64,000 bases of DNA from Paenibacillus thalictri (GTDB taxonomy: Bacteria > Bacillota > Bacilli > Paenibacillales > NBRC-103111): NCBI RefSeq assembly GCF_004307995.1, contig NZ_SIRE01000017.1:62001-126000 (forward strand). The letters are read 5' to 3'. The notes under the pieces are model-generated. The model was not told the DNA's origin, searched no databases, and saw nothing but the letters and a program-made list of their open reading frames with translations. Below are positions 33,645 through 43,324 of the stretch, in pieces; within the stretch, counting starts at the first letter, position 1, and each line of letters opens with the position of its first letter. The position numbers and the translations under genes were made by a program.

Positions 33645-34778
33645 ATGAACACGGCGGATCAGCTTAGGGAAATTGCCGGTTTGCTCGTAGATATGGACGA
33701 TTTGTTTGCCAAGTTCTACGAATGGCTTGCCGGACAATACAGTCCGGTTACGGGAGGATTTTATTATGCCCGCAGCTCGTTTGAGATGGAAGGGTTCAAC
33801 CCGGATATCGAATCGACGGCGCAGGCGGTCAATATTTTGGAGCGGTCGGGATTGCTGGATACGCTGCCAATGTCCGTGAAGAGTAAGCTGATCACGTTTT
33901 TCCAGTGCAAGCAGGACCCGGTAAGCGGTTATTTTTACGACGAAGATGCCAATATGCGCCGGGACGAGGTCATGGTGGCCAGGGCGTTCTCATATAGTAC
34001 GCATTCCTTGCAAAAGCTGGGCGGCAAGCCGCTGCATCCGCTGCCGGGCGAGGCCGCTCCGCTTCCCGAATGGATGTCGGCTCCGGCGGCTTATGTCGGC
34101 TGGCTGCGATCCGTCGATTTATGCAGCAGTTGGCGGGGCTGCGATTTAATGAGCAGCTCCAATCAATACGTAGCCCGTCTTGGCGTGTCGGAACGCCAGC
34201 CGTATGTGGAAGCTGCCGCGCATTATTTGGCATCGATCCAAAATGAAAACGGGCTGTGGGGCGGCGGCAATCTGTACATACAAATATCCGGCACGTTTAA
34301 GCTGAGCTCCTTCTACAAGCGGTTTGGCGTCAAGATGCCGAATATGGACCGGATTTATGCGACGATGCTCCGCTGTCTGCGCGGCGATGAAGCCGATGAT
34401 ATGTGCTGGATCCGCAATCCGATCGATTTGCTGGAGACGTTCCGGGGGGATTTGCATGTTCCCGTTCATGAGCTGCGGGAAATTGTGGAGATCACGTTAT
34501 CGAACATGCGCAAGCTGCTGCGCCAGGACGGCGGTTTCTCCAGAGAAATCAAACAATCGCCGCCTGCGCCGAACGTAGCCCAAGTGAAAAAAGACGATGG
34601 GTACCCGAATATGCCCGCTGCGGTTCCGATTGGCAGAGGACTCGTGGAAGGGGATATGAACGCAGGCACCCAGGCGCTGCTGATCCGTGAAAATTGCCAC
34701 TTGCTGGCCGGTATTCCCCATAAGCCGCTCGCCCAATATACCGGGCAATTTGCGGAAAAACTCGGTGGGCGCCCGTAA
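33645..34778 (+). CDS. Unknown alpha/alpha-toroid-like protein of the pectin locus
   Basis: A 377-residue soluble protein I cannot assign. Short motifs such as SPVTGGFYYARSS, DPVSGYFYDED, NENGLWGGGN and RQDGGFSREI resemble the Gly-rich turns of prenyltransferase/squalene-cyclase or GH-type helical toroids. There is no signal peptide. The start is ATG at 33645, nine bases after GGGGAG; an in-frame ATG at 33636 is too close. It lies between GH43 and GH105, 39 bp after GH43, and is probably cotranscribed. It could be a new hydrolase or lyase of plant-cell-wall oligosaccharides. That is inference from context. Confidence 0.65.
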   Translation: MNTADQLREIAGLLVDMDDLFAKFYEWLAGQYSPVTGGFYYARSSFEMEGFNPDIESTAQAVNILERSGLLDTLPMSVKSKLITFFQCKQDPVSGYFYDEDANMRRDEVMVARAFSYSTHSLQKLGGKPLHPLPGEAAPLPEWMSAPAAYVGWLRSVDLCSSWRGCDLMSSSNQYVARLGVSERQPYVEAAAHYLASIQNENGLWGGGNLYIQISGTFKLSSFYKRFGVKMPNMDRIYATMLRCLRGDEADDMCWIRNPIDLLETFRGDLHVPVHELREIVEITLSNMRKLLRQDGGFSREIKQSPPAPNVAQVKKDDGYPNMPAAVPIGRGLVEGDMNAGTQALLIRENCHLLAGIPHKPLAQYTGQFAEKLGGRP

Positions 34779-34877
34779 CCTCCGGGATGCAGCGAACATA
34801 TGCCCCCGGTGTTGATATCATCGATAATCTCAGCGAGGAGAGTAACCTCCGGGGTACAGCGCCCGTATGCCTCCGCT
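34775..34877 (+). repeat. Imperfect direct repeat, about 36 nt, 67-nt period
   Basis: GTAACCTCCGG...CAGCG...TATGCC occurs at 34775-34810 and 34842-34877. The first copy includes the stop codon of the preceding gene. The remaining gap to 35206 has further short repeats (GCATCCATTTTC twice) but no gene I can support. Confidence 0.5.
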
Positions 34878-35206
34878 ACGTGTGCGAGCCTCGAGTAGGA
34901 GCTTCTTCAACTGCTTCGGAAGGCATTCGCGTTCATCTGCCTCTGCTAAACGCACGAATTCCGAGCAGGCGCCGCGTTCCGGCGCCGCATGGCGGTGTTT
35001 CAGGCAGCATCCATTTTCCGACGTGGCGCTTGCATCCATTTTCAGAAGCGGGCATATACACGAGCCGAGGTATGAGCTTCGTTTAACCAAAACATATGCC
35101 GGATTTAACTAGATAGGCTGCAAACCGCCACAATATAACTTTTATCTTGTATGATAGGCAGGAGTTAAATGATCAGCTTAGAACTGAAAGGGGCATATCG
35201 AAACTT

Positions 35207-36310
35207 ATGACAGCACTTGAAGCGAACAAACTGTCGCCGGCCGAGTGGGCGAAAGCGGCGTGTGATTCACTTATGGCGAAATATACTCCGGAGCAGCTGC
35301 CGCCGGAAAAAAGATGGCATTACCACCAAGGCATTTTCCTGTATGGCATGCTGCAAGTATGGAAATGGAGCGGAGAGGAGCAATATGTATCCTACCCGAA
35401 GGAGTATGTCGACAAGCTGGTAGACCGTCTCGGCAACTTGTATTACGCCCGCGATGAGCTGGATGCGATGATGCCGGGATTGCTGCTGCTTGCTCTCGAC
35501 AAGCAATATGGCGAACCGCGTTACCGTATCTCCGCCGATAAATTAAGAAACTTGTTTAATACGCTGAATAAAACAAGCGAAGGCGGCTATTGGCACAAAG
35601 ATAAATATCCGTACCAGATGTGGCTGGACGGGCTGTACATGGGCGGCGTGTTTGCCATGCAATACGCATCGCAGTACGGTGAAACGGGATTGTATGACAT
35701 GGTGCTGTATCAGGAACAATTAATGAGGAAGTATATGACAGACGAATCGACGGGACTGCTTTTCCATGCATGGGACGAATCCCGCAATTTCCCGTGGGCC
35801 GACCCGCAAACGGGCTGCTCGCCGGAATTTTGGGGCCGCTCCTTGGGCTGGTATGGCATGGCCGTCGTCGACTTTTTGGATGAACTGCCTGCCGGGCACC
35901 CTGGACGCGAGCAGCTCAGTGCGGCATTAAAGCCGTTTGTAGAAGCATTGCTCCGTTACCAGGACGAAGCAAGCGGTATCTGGTACCAAGTCGTGGACAA
36001 GGGACATCAGCCGGATAACTGGCTGGAGACATCTTGCACCAGCTTGTTTGTTTATACGATTGCGAAGGCGATCAAACACGGCGTTATCGGCGAGCAATAT
36101 TTGGCCGCGGCCGTCAAAGGATATGAAGGATTGATTAACCGGGTGCGTTTTGACGAAAACGGGCATCTGATCGTTCCGGAAATTTGCATCGGCACATCCG
36201 CCGGGGATTATCACAATTATGTCACCCGTCCGGTCAGCGAAAACGATCTTCATGGGGTTGGCGCATTCATTTTGGCTTGCGTTGAAATGGAAGATTTGAT
36301 CCAAAAATAA
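35207..36310 (+). CDS. Unsaturated rhamnogalacturonyl hydrolase (GH105)
   Basis: A 367-residue alpha6/alpha6-barrel enzyme similar to YteR. It has RWHYHQGIFLYGML, the catalytic-Asp segment YQMWLDGLYMGG, FHAWDESRNFPWAD, EFWGRSLGWYGMA and WLETSCTSLFVYTIAKA. It removes the unsaturated galacturonyl residue left by rhamnogalacturonan lyases, by hydration of the double bond, in the cytoplasm. The start is ATG at 35207 behind AAAGGGG; a TTG at 35147 has no ribosome binding site. It is followed by a GH28 polygalacturonase, so the two jointly process pectin fragments. Confidence 0.88.
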   Translation: MTALEANKLSPAEWAKAACDSLMAKYTPEQLPPEKRWHYHQGIFLYGMLQVWKWSGEEQYVSYPKEYVDKLVDRLGNLYYARDELDAMMPGLLLLALDKQYGEPRYRISADKLRNLFNTLNKTSEGGYWHKDKYPYQMWLDGLYMGGVFAMQYASQYGETGLYDMVLYQEQLMRKYMTDESTGLLFHAWDESRNFPWADPQTGCSPEFWGRSLGWYGMAVVDFLDELPAGHPGREQLSAALKPFVEALLRYQDEASGIWYQVVDKGHQPDNWLETSCTSLFVYTIAKAIKHGVIGEQYLAAAVKGYEGLINRVRFDENGHLIVPEICIGTSAGDYHNYVTRPVSENDLHGVGAFILACVEMEDLIQK

Positions 36311-36351
36311 TAATACGGACATATGTTCATACACAGGGGGCTGAACGCCGC

Positions 36352-37851
36352 ATGGCGGTTTTCCATATTACCGATTTTGGGGCCGTCGGAGACGGCGCCG
36401 CAGACAATACACACGCAATAGCTTCAGCCATCGAGGCATGCGAGCAAGCCGGAGGGGGCACGGTGTACGTCCCGGCGGGAAATTATATAACCGGACCGAT
36501 CGTGCTGAAGAGCCGGATGACGTTATACGTAGAAGCCGGAGCAACTTTAAGATTCCATACCCGCTTTGACGGCTACCCGGCAGTGCCGACAAGATGGTCG
36601 GGGTACGAATGTTACGGTTACTCGCCGCTTATATATGGAAAAGATATCCAGAAAGTCGCGATCAAAGGGGAAGGTATCATCGAAGGCCAAGGCGAAGCAT
36701 GGTGGGAAGCGTACCGTGAAATCCGAAGAGGCGGTTCCGCCCCGGAATCGTCGGTGCGCCACGAGCTGATGGTGCTTAACCAAGCGCTGGCCGAATCGGT
36801 CAAAAGCAATATCGTGGAGTGGGATTCGCAATTTTTGCGTCCGCCGCTGCTGCAGCTGATCGGCTGCGAGCAGGTGGTGCTGGAAGGCGTGACTTTGCAA
36901 AATTCGCCGTTCTGGAATACACACCTCGTATATTGCGATCATGTCAATGTGCGCGGCGTTACGTTTAAAAATCCGTCGACTACGCCAAACGGCGACGGCT
37001 TCGACGTCGACTCCTGCTCCAATGTGCGGATCTCGGATTGCCACTTCGACGTTGGCGACGATTGTTTGTGCCTCAAGGCGGGCATTGACGAAGACGGCCG
37101 CCGTGTCGGGCGCCCGACGGAAAATGTGGCGGTTACGAACTGTACGATGCTTCACGGCCACGGCGGTGTCGTCATGGGCAGCGAAACGTCGGGAGGCATC
37201 CGCCGCGTCGTCATTTCCAACTGCATCTTTATCGGCACCGACCGCGGCATCCGCGTCAAGACCAACCGGCAGCGCGGCGGCGGGGTCGAGGATATCCGGA
37301 TCAACAACATTTTTATGCAGGATGTGTTGTGTCCGCTCGCCATCAACGGCTTCTACAAGCACGGAGTGGATGAGTCGAATCCGATGATGACCACATCGGA
37401 GGCGGTTCCCGTGTGGGAGGGCACCCCGGTCATTAAAAACATTTACATCAGCGATATTTTGGCGAAAAACTGCCTTGCTTCGGCCGGGTTTATATACGGT
37501 TTGCCGGAAGCGCCGATCGAAAACGTCGTGCTTCGCCATATGACGCTGGAGACGACGCTGGACCCTGAGGAAAAAGGCGGAGAGCCGGACATGGTGCGCG
37601 AGGAGCGTGTGATGGCTGGAGAAGGCATGTTGTGCAAGCACGTAAAAGGGCTGGAGCTGCATCAGGTGACGATCGAGACGCGGCAAGGTCCGGCGCTGCT
37701 GCTCGAAAACGTCAGCGACGCCGACGTTGACGGTCTCCGCATGCGCACCCGCCACCCGGCGACACCGGTCATCCGTGTGAAGGAGACGCAGCGTCTGCGT
37801 CTGCCGGTGAACGGTGAAAGCGCGGAAGCGGGTTATGCGGTATACGTATAA
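36352..37851 (+). CDS. Polygalacturonase-type glycoside hydrolase family 28
   Basis: A 499-residue right-handed beta-helix enzyme. Catalytic signatures are NGDGFDVDS (residues about 213-221), GDDCLCLKAG (about 236), HGHGGVVMGSE (about 266) and RGIRVKTNRQRGGG (about 300), which supply the three Asp, the His and the Arg/Lys of GH28. It starts FHITDFGAVGDG without a signal peptide, so it acts on imported pectic oligomers. The GTG and ATG starts were compared, and the ATG at 36352 after GGGGGCTG is preferred. Linkage to GH105 supports rhamnogalacturonan or unsaturated galacturonan as substrate. Confidence 0.9.
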   Translation: MAVFHITDFGAVGDGAADNTHAIASAIEACEQAGGGTVYVPAGNYITGPIVLKSRMTLYVEAGATLRFHTRFDGYPAVPTRWSGYECYGYSPLIYGKDIQKVAIKGEGIIEGQGEAWWEAYREIRRGGSAPESSVRHELMVLNQALAESVKSNIVEWDSQFLRPPLLQLIGCEQVVLEGVTLQNSPFWNTHLVYCDHVNVRGVTFKNPSTTPNGDGFDVDSCSNVRISDCHFDVGDDCLCLKAGIDEDGRRVGRPTENVAVTNCTMLHGHGGVVMGSETSGGIRRVVISNCIFIGTDRGIRVKTNRQRGGGVEDIRINNIFMQDVLCPLAINGFYKHGVDESNPMMTTSEAVPVWEGTPVIKNIYISDILAKNCLASAGFIYGLPEAPIENVVLRHMTLETTLDPEEKGGEPDMVREERVMAGEGMLCKHVKGLELHQVTIETRQGPALLLENVSDADVDGLRMRTRHPATPVIRVKETQRLRLPVNGESAEAGYAVYV

Positions 37852-37904
37852 AACGCTGCTCGGAGAATGAAGCGGTATCGCCAAGTTATAGTTGGCTTTT
37901 CATG

Positions 37905-37942
37905 AGCGTCTGTGGTGCTTATCGCATCACGGCGCTTTTTTT
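37905..37942 (+). terminator. Rho-independent terminator
   Basis: GTGGTGC-TTATC-GCATCAC with outer GCG/CGC pairing, followed by seven T. It closes the pectin gene series. Confidence 0.8.
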
Positions 37943-38055
37943 ATAGGGATAACTACATGCAAAACGTTGCAGGCGCCTACTAAAGATAGGCCGCCGCGGG
38001 GATCGCAGTTACCGGATAGCTGCTTTGACACAATGATGGCAGGCAAGCAGCTGAA

Positions 38056-39111
38056 CTACGCCTGAAGCGGAATAGACCAGTCGGCTTCCTTGATCCAGGT
38101 GCGGTCCATAAACTCGCGCCCGCGCAGCACGACTTTATCCTGGTACACTTGCACGTATAATCCTTGAGAGGTGATGGAAATGGCCGGCTGCACGCTGCGC
38201 GTGCGCCCGACCGACGCATTATGGAACCAGTGGAACGATTCCGGCGTATAATGCTGCCCGCCGCGGAAATCCTGATGACGGTGGCCGGAGAACACAAACA
38301 CATTTTTGTAAGGCTGCAGGATGGAACGGAATTCTTTGGCCCGGATTAAGGAATGGCTGCCGCCGTCTTGGCCCATGGCCGGCAGCGGCTGGTGGATCAT
38401 CACGAAAACCGGACTGCCGTCGCGATGTTCCTCCATCTTTTGCTTGAACCATGCCAGCTGGGTGTCGGAGTAATAAGCGCCTTCGCCGACTTCAGGGCGT
38501 TCCTGCACGTACGTTTCCTGCGACAGCATAATGATATGGCAGCCGTTCACGCGGAAGTCGTGATATACCTGATCCATGCCGAATTGCGCCATAAATGTTG
38601 TGCGCGACTTCTCGTCGGAATGGCCGTTTGGCATCGCGTCTTTATTCCATTGCCCGTGTTTGTCGATCCAGATGTTATAGTAATCGTGGTTGCCCATATT
38701 AACATGAAGCGGCGGAAGGTGCTTGTATCCCTTCATGACCTTGTTGTACTCACGGTAGTCCGATTCGCTGCCCGAATCTGTAATGTCTCCGGTGATCAGC
38801 AGCGCTTCCACCTTGGGCTCAAAGGAGATCACATCGTCGAGCGCTTTGCGCAGCTTGTCGCTTTGCTCGGAAAGCCCGCCGTTAATATGGGTGTCGCTCA
38901 TAATCATAAAGCTTAGCAAGGGTTCCGTTTGAACCGGCGCTTGCGTACTCTCTATATTGGCTTCAGCTCCGCGGCTTTCCCCGGCTCCGGGCGATTTCGG
39001 CTGTTCATGGGCCTCTATACCGCTTGCAAACCATTTCCACAGCCCGCTGACGGCTGCAACTGCCAATGTCAGCATCGTAAGCAGCAGTTTGATAAATTGC
39101 CTTCTAGACAT
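38056..39111 (-). CDS. Tat-exported metallophosphoesterase
   Basis: A 351-residue calcineurin-like phosphoesterase. The N-terminus SRRQFIK followed by a hydrophobic stretch (LLLTMLTLAVAAVSGL) is a twin-arginine signal. Metal motifs appear in order: SDTHINGG, GDITDSG, GNHDYYN, IHQPLP and GHRHQD, so all five di-metal site segments are intact. It hydrolyses phosphomono- or diesters outside the membrane. The start is ATG at 39111 after GGGGGGGAA; a TTG just before is possible. It faces the pectin genes convergently and has no obvious operon partner. Confidence 0.85.
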   Translation of the reverse strand: MSRRQFIKLLLTMLTLAVAAVSGLWKWFASGIEAHEQPKSPGAGESRGAEANIESTQAPVQTEPLLSFMIMSDTHINGGLSEQSDKLRKALDDVISFEPKVEALLITGDITDSGSESDYREYNKVMKGYKHLPPLHVNMGNHDYYNIWIDKHGQWNKDAMPNGHSDEKSRTTFMAQFGMDQVYHDFRVNGCHIIMLSQETYVQERPEVGEGAYYSDTQLAWFKQKMEEHRDGSPVFVMIHQPLPAMGQDGGSHSLIRAKEFRSILQPYKNVFVFSGHRHQDFRGGQHYTPESFHWFHNASVGRTRSVQPAISITSQGLYVQVYQDKVVLRGREFMDRTWIKEADWSIPLQA

Positions 39112-39485
39112 CAAATTCCCCCCCGGTTGCAGAACGATTGACCCTTCTTATTCTAAAGCGGCGTCCCCATTACATGCCGATTGGGCAGACAGGCGCCGAT
39201 TGGCAAATCGGAAGTTTTGGAGATTCCGCAATTAGTACTTCCGCTATTATTATAACGAACGGCAAGCGGAAACGGTTCATTTTTGAACAAGAAACCTAAA
39301 TCCCGTGCCGATCCCTCACGAACGCATACGTGCAGTCACTCCCGAAGAAGTTATTTTTCAAATTTGCAGCAAAATCCCGGCAGTTCGCGCAATAAGCGAG
39401 CCCAAATAAGAAAAACGCGGATTATGCCGCATTAATGGCCGGAATTATGGAAAATTAAACCGTGAAGACATAAAATACTGATGAA
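39112..39485. other. Divergent intergenic region
   Basis: No gene seen. A minus-strand TATAAT (39254-39249) may serve the phosphoesterase gene. TAAAAT at 39471, with TGGAAA 17 bp upstream, may serve the ABC exporter, in which case translation could begin at the ATG at 39534. Confidence 0.35.
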
Positions 39486-41303
39486 ATGTTTAGCTTAGCA
39501 AAGTATAATGAAACGGGATCAATAAACAACAGGATGTGGTCAGTATTGGGCAATGAACGTTTGCTGCTCGGATTTATGCGGAAGTATTGGTATTTTTACG
39601 GTTCTGCGATCATTGCTTTAGGCATCTCCAACGTGATTCAGTCTTATTATCCTAGGGTGCTCGGGCAATTTGCCGACCAGCTGCAGACAACCGGCATTAC
39701 CCCCGAAGCTATTGAGCACTACAGCCTGCTGCTGCTTGGGATCGGTGTGACGTACGGCGTGATGTTTGCTGTTGGCCAGTACACCGTGATGCGGCTGGGC
39801 CGGTATTTCGAGTTTACGACACGGAGGAAGCTGTTTGCGCATTTTACCGGACTCAGCGAAAATTATTACTCCAAGCATGGGGTCGGAGAACTGCTCAGTT
39901 ACGTCATGAACGATGTCACCGCCGTGCGCGAATCGATATCGATCGGCTTCAATCAGACGACCAATGCGATCATATTGATTTTGTCGGCGATGGTCATGAT
40001 GTCGCTCAGCTCGATACCGATTTACTTAATTCTTGTATGCGTGCTGCCGCTGCTTGCAATTCCGGTGGTGGTCGTTTATTTGGGGCCGATGATCCGCAAA
40101 AGGTCGCTTAAAGTGCAGGAGTCCCTGGCCAAAATGACCGAGTCGGCAGAAGAGCAGTTCGGAGGCATACGGGTCACGAAAAAATTCGCCGTCGAAGGCG
40201 TTATGCAGCAGCGGTTCGGGCGAACGGTGGACACCATCCGCGACAATCAGCTGCGGCTCGTCCGGATATCTTCGCTGTTCCAAGCGGCGCTGCCGTTTCT
40301 GGGAGCGCTGTCACTGGTCATTACCGTCATTTTTGGCGGATATTTGACCATTCAGCATCGCATCACGCTCGGCAACTTTGTCTCGCTGACGCTGTATCTA
40401 CGCATGATGGTCAATCCGCTGCAAAACATCGGCAATGTCATCAACACGATGCAGCGGTCCCGCGCCTCCTTGGAGCGGATTAAAAAGCTGCTCGACGTGC
40501 CTGCGGACATCCGCGAATCCCAGCATGCTAAGCCGTTGGAGCAATCGGCCTCGGACATATCCATCCGCGGCTTATCGTTCGCTTACCCGGGTGCGAGCCA
40601 GCAGGTGCTGCGAGACATCGACATCGTCGTGCGGCCCGGCACTACGCTGGGCATTATCGGCAAGACCGGCAGCGGCAAAACGACGCTGGTCAAGCTGCTG
40701 CTGCGCATATATGAGCCGCCGGAGGGAACCATCCGCATCGGCAGGCAGGATATCCGCCATGCGACGCTGGAGAGCTTGCGCAGCCATATCGCTTATGTGC
40801 CGCAGGACGGATTTTTGTTCAGCACCACGCTGCGCGAGAACATTGCGTTCTCCGACCGGGAGCATCTGCCGGCAGAGGCTGTCGAGGAAGCTTCGCGCCA
40901 GGCGCAGCTGTACAACAATATTATCGATTTTTCCGAGCGGTTTGAGACCAAGCTGGGCGAGCGTGGCATCACGCTGTCAGGCGGCCAAAGGCAGAGGACC
41001 AGTTTGGCGCGCGGATTTATTAAAGAAGCTCCGATACTCATATTGGACGACAGCGTCAGCGCGGTCGACGCGGTAACCGAAACCCGCATCATCGAAAAGC
41101 TGCGCGAGGAGCGCACGGGCAAAACAACGATCATCATCGCCCACCGGATCAGCGCGCTCCAGCATGCCGATGAAATCATCGTATTGGACGAAGGGCGTAT
41201 TGCGCAGCGCGGCACCCATCAGGAGCTGCTTGCCGAGGAAGGTCTTTACGCTTCCCTTCACGCCATCCAAGAGGAGGGGACCCGTCATGCCGAGGGATCA
41301 TAA
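39486..41303 (+). CDS. ABC exporter half-transporter with degenerate ATP site (YheI/BmrC type)
   Basis: A 605-residue fused membrane-ATPase protein: six helices in residues about 20-310, then an ATPase with Walker A GKTGSGKTTL, signature LSGGQRQRTSLARG and Walker B ILILDDSVSAVD. The catalytic Glu after Walker B is Asp, as in the non-canonical half of heterodimeric exporters such as YheI/BmrC. Its 3' end overlaps the next gene by 17 bp, so the two halves are translated together. ATG at 39486 has no clear ribosome binding site and ATG at 39534 is an alternative start. The cargo is probably drugs or lipids. Confidence 0.85.
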   Translation: MFSLAKYNETGSINNRMWSVLGNERLLLGFMRKYWYFYGSAIIALGISNVIQSYYPRVLGQFADQLQTTGITPEAIEHYSLLLLGIGVTYGVMFAVGQYTVMRLGRYFEFTTRRKLFAHFTGLSENYYSKHGVGELLSYVMNDVTAVRESISIGFNQTTNAIILILSAMVMMSLSSIPIYLILVCVLPLLAIPVVVVYLGPMIRKRSLKVQESLAKMTESAEEQFGGIRVTKKFAVEGVMQQRFGRTVDTIRDNQLRLVRISSLFQAALPFLGALSLVITVIFGGYLTIQHRITLGNFVSLTLYLRMMVNPLQNIGNVINTMQRSRASLERIKKLLDVPADIRESQHAKPLEQSASDISIRGLSFAYPGASQQVLRDIDIVVRPGTTLGIIGKTGSGKTTLVKLLLRIYEPPEGTIRIGRQDIRHATLESLRSHIAYVPQDGFLFSTTLRENIAFSDREHLPAEAVEEASRQAQLYNNIIDFSERFETKLGERGITLSGGQRQRTSLARGFIKEAPILILDDSVSAVDAVTETRIIEKLREERTGKTTIIIAHRISALQHADEIIVLDEGRIAQRGTHQELLAEEGLYASLHAIQEEGTRHAEGS

Positions 41304-43125
41304 CATCGTGAGCGCCGACGTCCGGCCGGGCGAGGAAATCAGCGGCGCCTACAAGGTCAGCAAGGAGCAGCGCCGGGCCGCCTTCAAGGCGATCATCGCG
41401 TTTGCGAAACCGCACCGGATGACGTTTATTTACGTGTTTTTATGTACGATTGTTGCGATCTCGGCGGATTTGCTGCAGCCGTACCTTGTCAAAATTGCGA
41501 TTGACGATAACCTGCTGATCGGGAAAAACGATTTTCACATGCTGCTTGTGATATGCGGCGTTTATCTCGGCTTATCGGTGCTGAGCTTTGGCTTCACCTA
41601 CTTGCAGAACAATTTGCTGCAGTACGCCGGCCAAAGCATTGTGGGCCGTATCCGCAAAGATTTGTTCCAGCACATTACGAAGCTGTCGATGTCTTTTTTC
41701 GACCGCTTTCCGAGCGGCAGTCTGGTGACTCATATATCCAGCGACACCGAAGCGCTCAACCAGTTTTTTACCCAAGTGTTTCTGAGCTTGATCCGCGACG
41801 GCATGACGCTGCTGTTTATCATCGTGCTGATGTTTCAGCTGGATCCGATTTTGGCGTGCTACAGCCTCATTCTGATTCCGATTATCGCGGCGATCGCCAT
41901 TGCTTTTCGCTCCTATATGCGCAAGACGTATCAAATTTCGCGAACGCAGCTGTCGCGGCTGGTCGCTTTTGTTGCGGAAAATTTGGCGGGGATGAATCTG
42001 ATCCAGGCGTTCCATCAGCAGAAGGAGCAGCAAAAGCTGTTTACCGAGCAAAACAACCGGTATTTTCGCGCCAATCTGCGTGAAATTAGAACAAATGTGT
42101 TGTTTAACCGTTCTTTTGATATATTGGCCAACTTGTCCGTTGCCTTTCTGGTATGGATTGGCGGCATGGCCGTATTTCACCGTTCTATCGAATTTGGCGT
42201 ACTTTATGCGTTCATCACCTATATCCGGCAATTTTTTCAGCCGATCAACTCGATCACCCAACAATGGAACACGCTGCAATCGACAACGGTGTCGATGGAC
42301 CGTCTATACCGCTTGTTTACGACCATGCCGGACATAACCGATTCAGCTAAAGCCAAAAAACCCGATTTGGCAAAAGTGGAAGGGAAAATCGACTACAATC
42401 GCATCCAATTCGGCTATCAGGAAGGGACGACGGTCATCCATGACCTCGATTTGCATATTCGTCCCGGCGAAATGGTCGGTGTCGTCGGTGCGACGGGGGC
42501 CGGGAAAAGCTCGCTGATGAGCCTGCTCTGCCGGTTTTACGATGTGCAGAAGGGCAGCGTACTAATCGACGGCACCGATGTGCGGGACATCGCTCAGAGC
42601 TCGCTTCACCGGATGATCGGACTCGTTCAGCAGGAGCCTTATTTATTCTCCGGCAGCATCGTCGATAATGTGAGGTTGTTCGATACGCGGATCAGCCGCG
42701 ATCAAGTGATGGAGGCTTGCCGGTTCGTCGGGGTAGACAGCCTGATCGGCAGGCTGGCGGATGGTTACGACACGCATCTGTCCGAGCGGGGCAGCGGACT
42801 GTCGGCGGGCGAGCGGCAGCTGATTTCATTCGCGCGGATCGTTGTGTTCCAGCCGAAAATATTGATTCTGGATGAAGCGACCGCCAACCTGGACTCCCAT
42901 ACGGAACAGCTGATCCAGACGGCGCTGAACATCGTATCGCAGGGCAGAACGACACTGGTCATTGCACACCGGCTGTCCACCGTGATGCAGGCCGACCGGA
43001 TTCTGGTGATGAACCAAGGGCGGATCGTTGAGCAGGGAACCCATCAGGAGCTGCTTGAATTAGAAGGTTATTATGAGCAATTGTACCGCCATTCGCAAGG
43101 GAAAGCGGAAATGAAAGCCGTATAA
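41287..43125 (+). CDS. ABC exporter half-transporter with canonical ATP site (YheH/BmrD type)
   Basis: A 612-residue partner with six membrane helices and an ATPase bearing Walker A GATGAGKSSL, signature LSAGERQLISFARI and Walker B ILILDEATANLD, including the catalytic Glu. The signature LSAGE differs from LSGGQ, matching the asymmetric heterodimers where one composite site is inactive. The start is ATG at 41287, within the overlap with the first half; the longer in-frame extension to 41164 lies in the ATPase domain of the partner and is rejected. The pair should form a multidrug-type exporter. Confidence 0.87.
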   Translation: MPRDHNIVSADVRPGEEISGAYKVSKEQRRAAFKAIIAFAKPHRMTFIYVFLCTIVAISADLLQPYLVKIAIDDNLLIGKNDFHMLLVICGVYLGLSVLSFGFTYLQNNLLQYAGQSIVGRIRKDLFQHITKLSMSFFDRFPSGSLVTHISSDTEALNQFFTQVFLSLIRDGMTLLFIIVLMFQLDPILACYSLILIPIIAAIAIAFRSYMRKTYQISRTQLSRLVAFVAENLAGMNLIQAFHQQKEQQKLFTEQNNRYFRANLREIRTNVLFNRSFDILANLSVAFLVWIGGMAVFHRSIEFGVLYAFITYIRQFFQPINSITQQWNTLQSTTVSMDRLYRLFTTMPDITDSAKAKKPDLAKVEGKIDYNRIQFGYQEGTTVIHDLDLHIRPGEMVGVVGATGAGKSSLMSLLCRFYDVQKGSVLIDGTDVRDIAQSSLHRMIGLVQQEPYLFSGSIVDNVRLFDTRISRDQVMEACRFVGVDSLIGRLADGYDTHLSERGSGLSAGERQLISFARIVVFQPKILILDEATANLDSHTEQLIQTALNIVSQGRTTLVIAHRLSTVMQADRILVMNQGRIVEQGTHQELLELEGYYEQLYRHSQGKAEMKAV

Positions 43126-43160
43126 GGCGTCTGAACGAATGGGCCGGCTTATCTACGCAA

Positions 43161-43199
43161 AAAAAAGGTTGGGGAGCGCTGCGGCTTCTCAACCTTTTC
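43161..43199. terminator. Bidirectional terminator
   Basis: AAAAGGTTGGGGAG and CTTCTCAACCTTTT form a long stem flanked by A and T runs, between the exporter operon and the convergent ROK gene. Confidence 0.85.
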
Positions 43200-43324
43200 A
43201 TATTATGTGAGGCAAGACCGTACGCCATCTGCACCCTTCCATATTTCCCTAAGCGCGCGTTGCAGCGCTGTACGGCGGTTGGTCGAACGAAAACAAGCAC
43301 CGCCGCCGGCGCAATCGAGCCAAA

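Noticed and set aside
36547..37884. 445-residue minus-strand open frame opposite GH28
   Set aside because: Shadow of the GH28 gene; rich in His and Arg as expected from antisense reading.
37958..37971. TGCAA-AACG-TTGCA palindrome considered as a cre site
   Set aside because: The central CG is shifted by one base from the cre consensus and it lies between convergent genes, where no promoter is expected.
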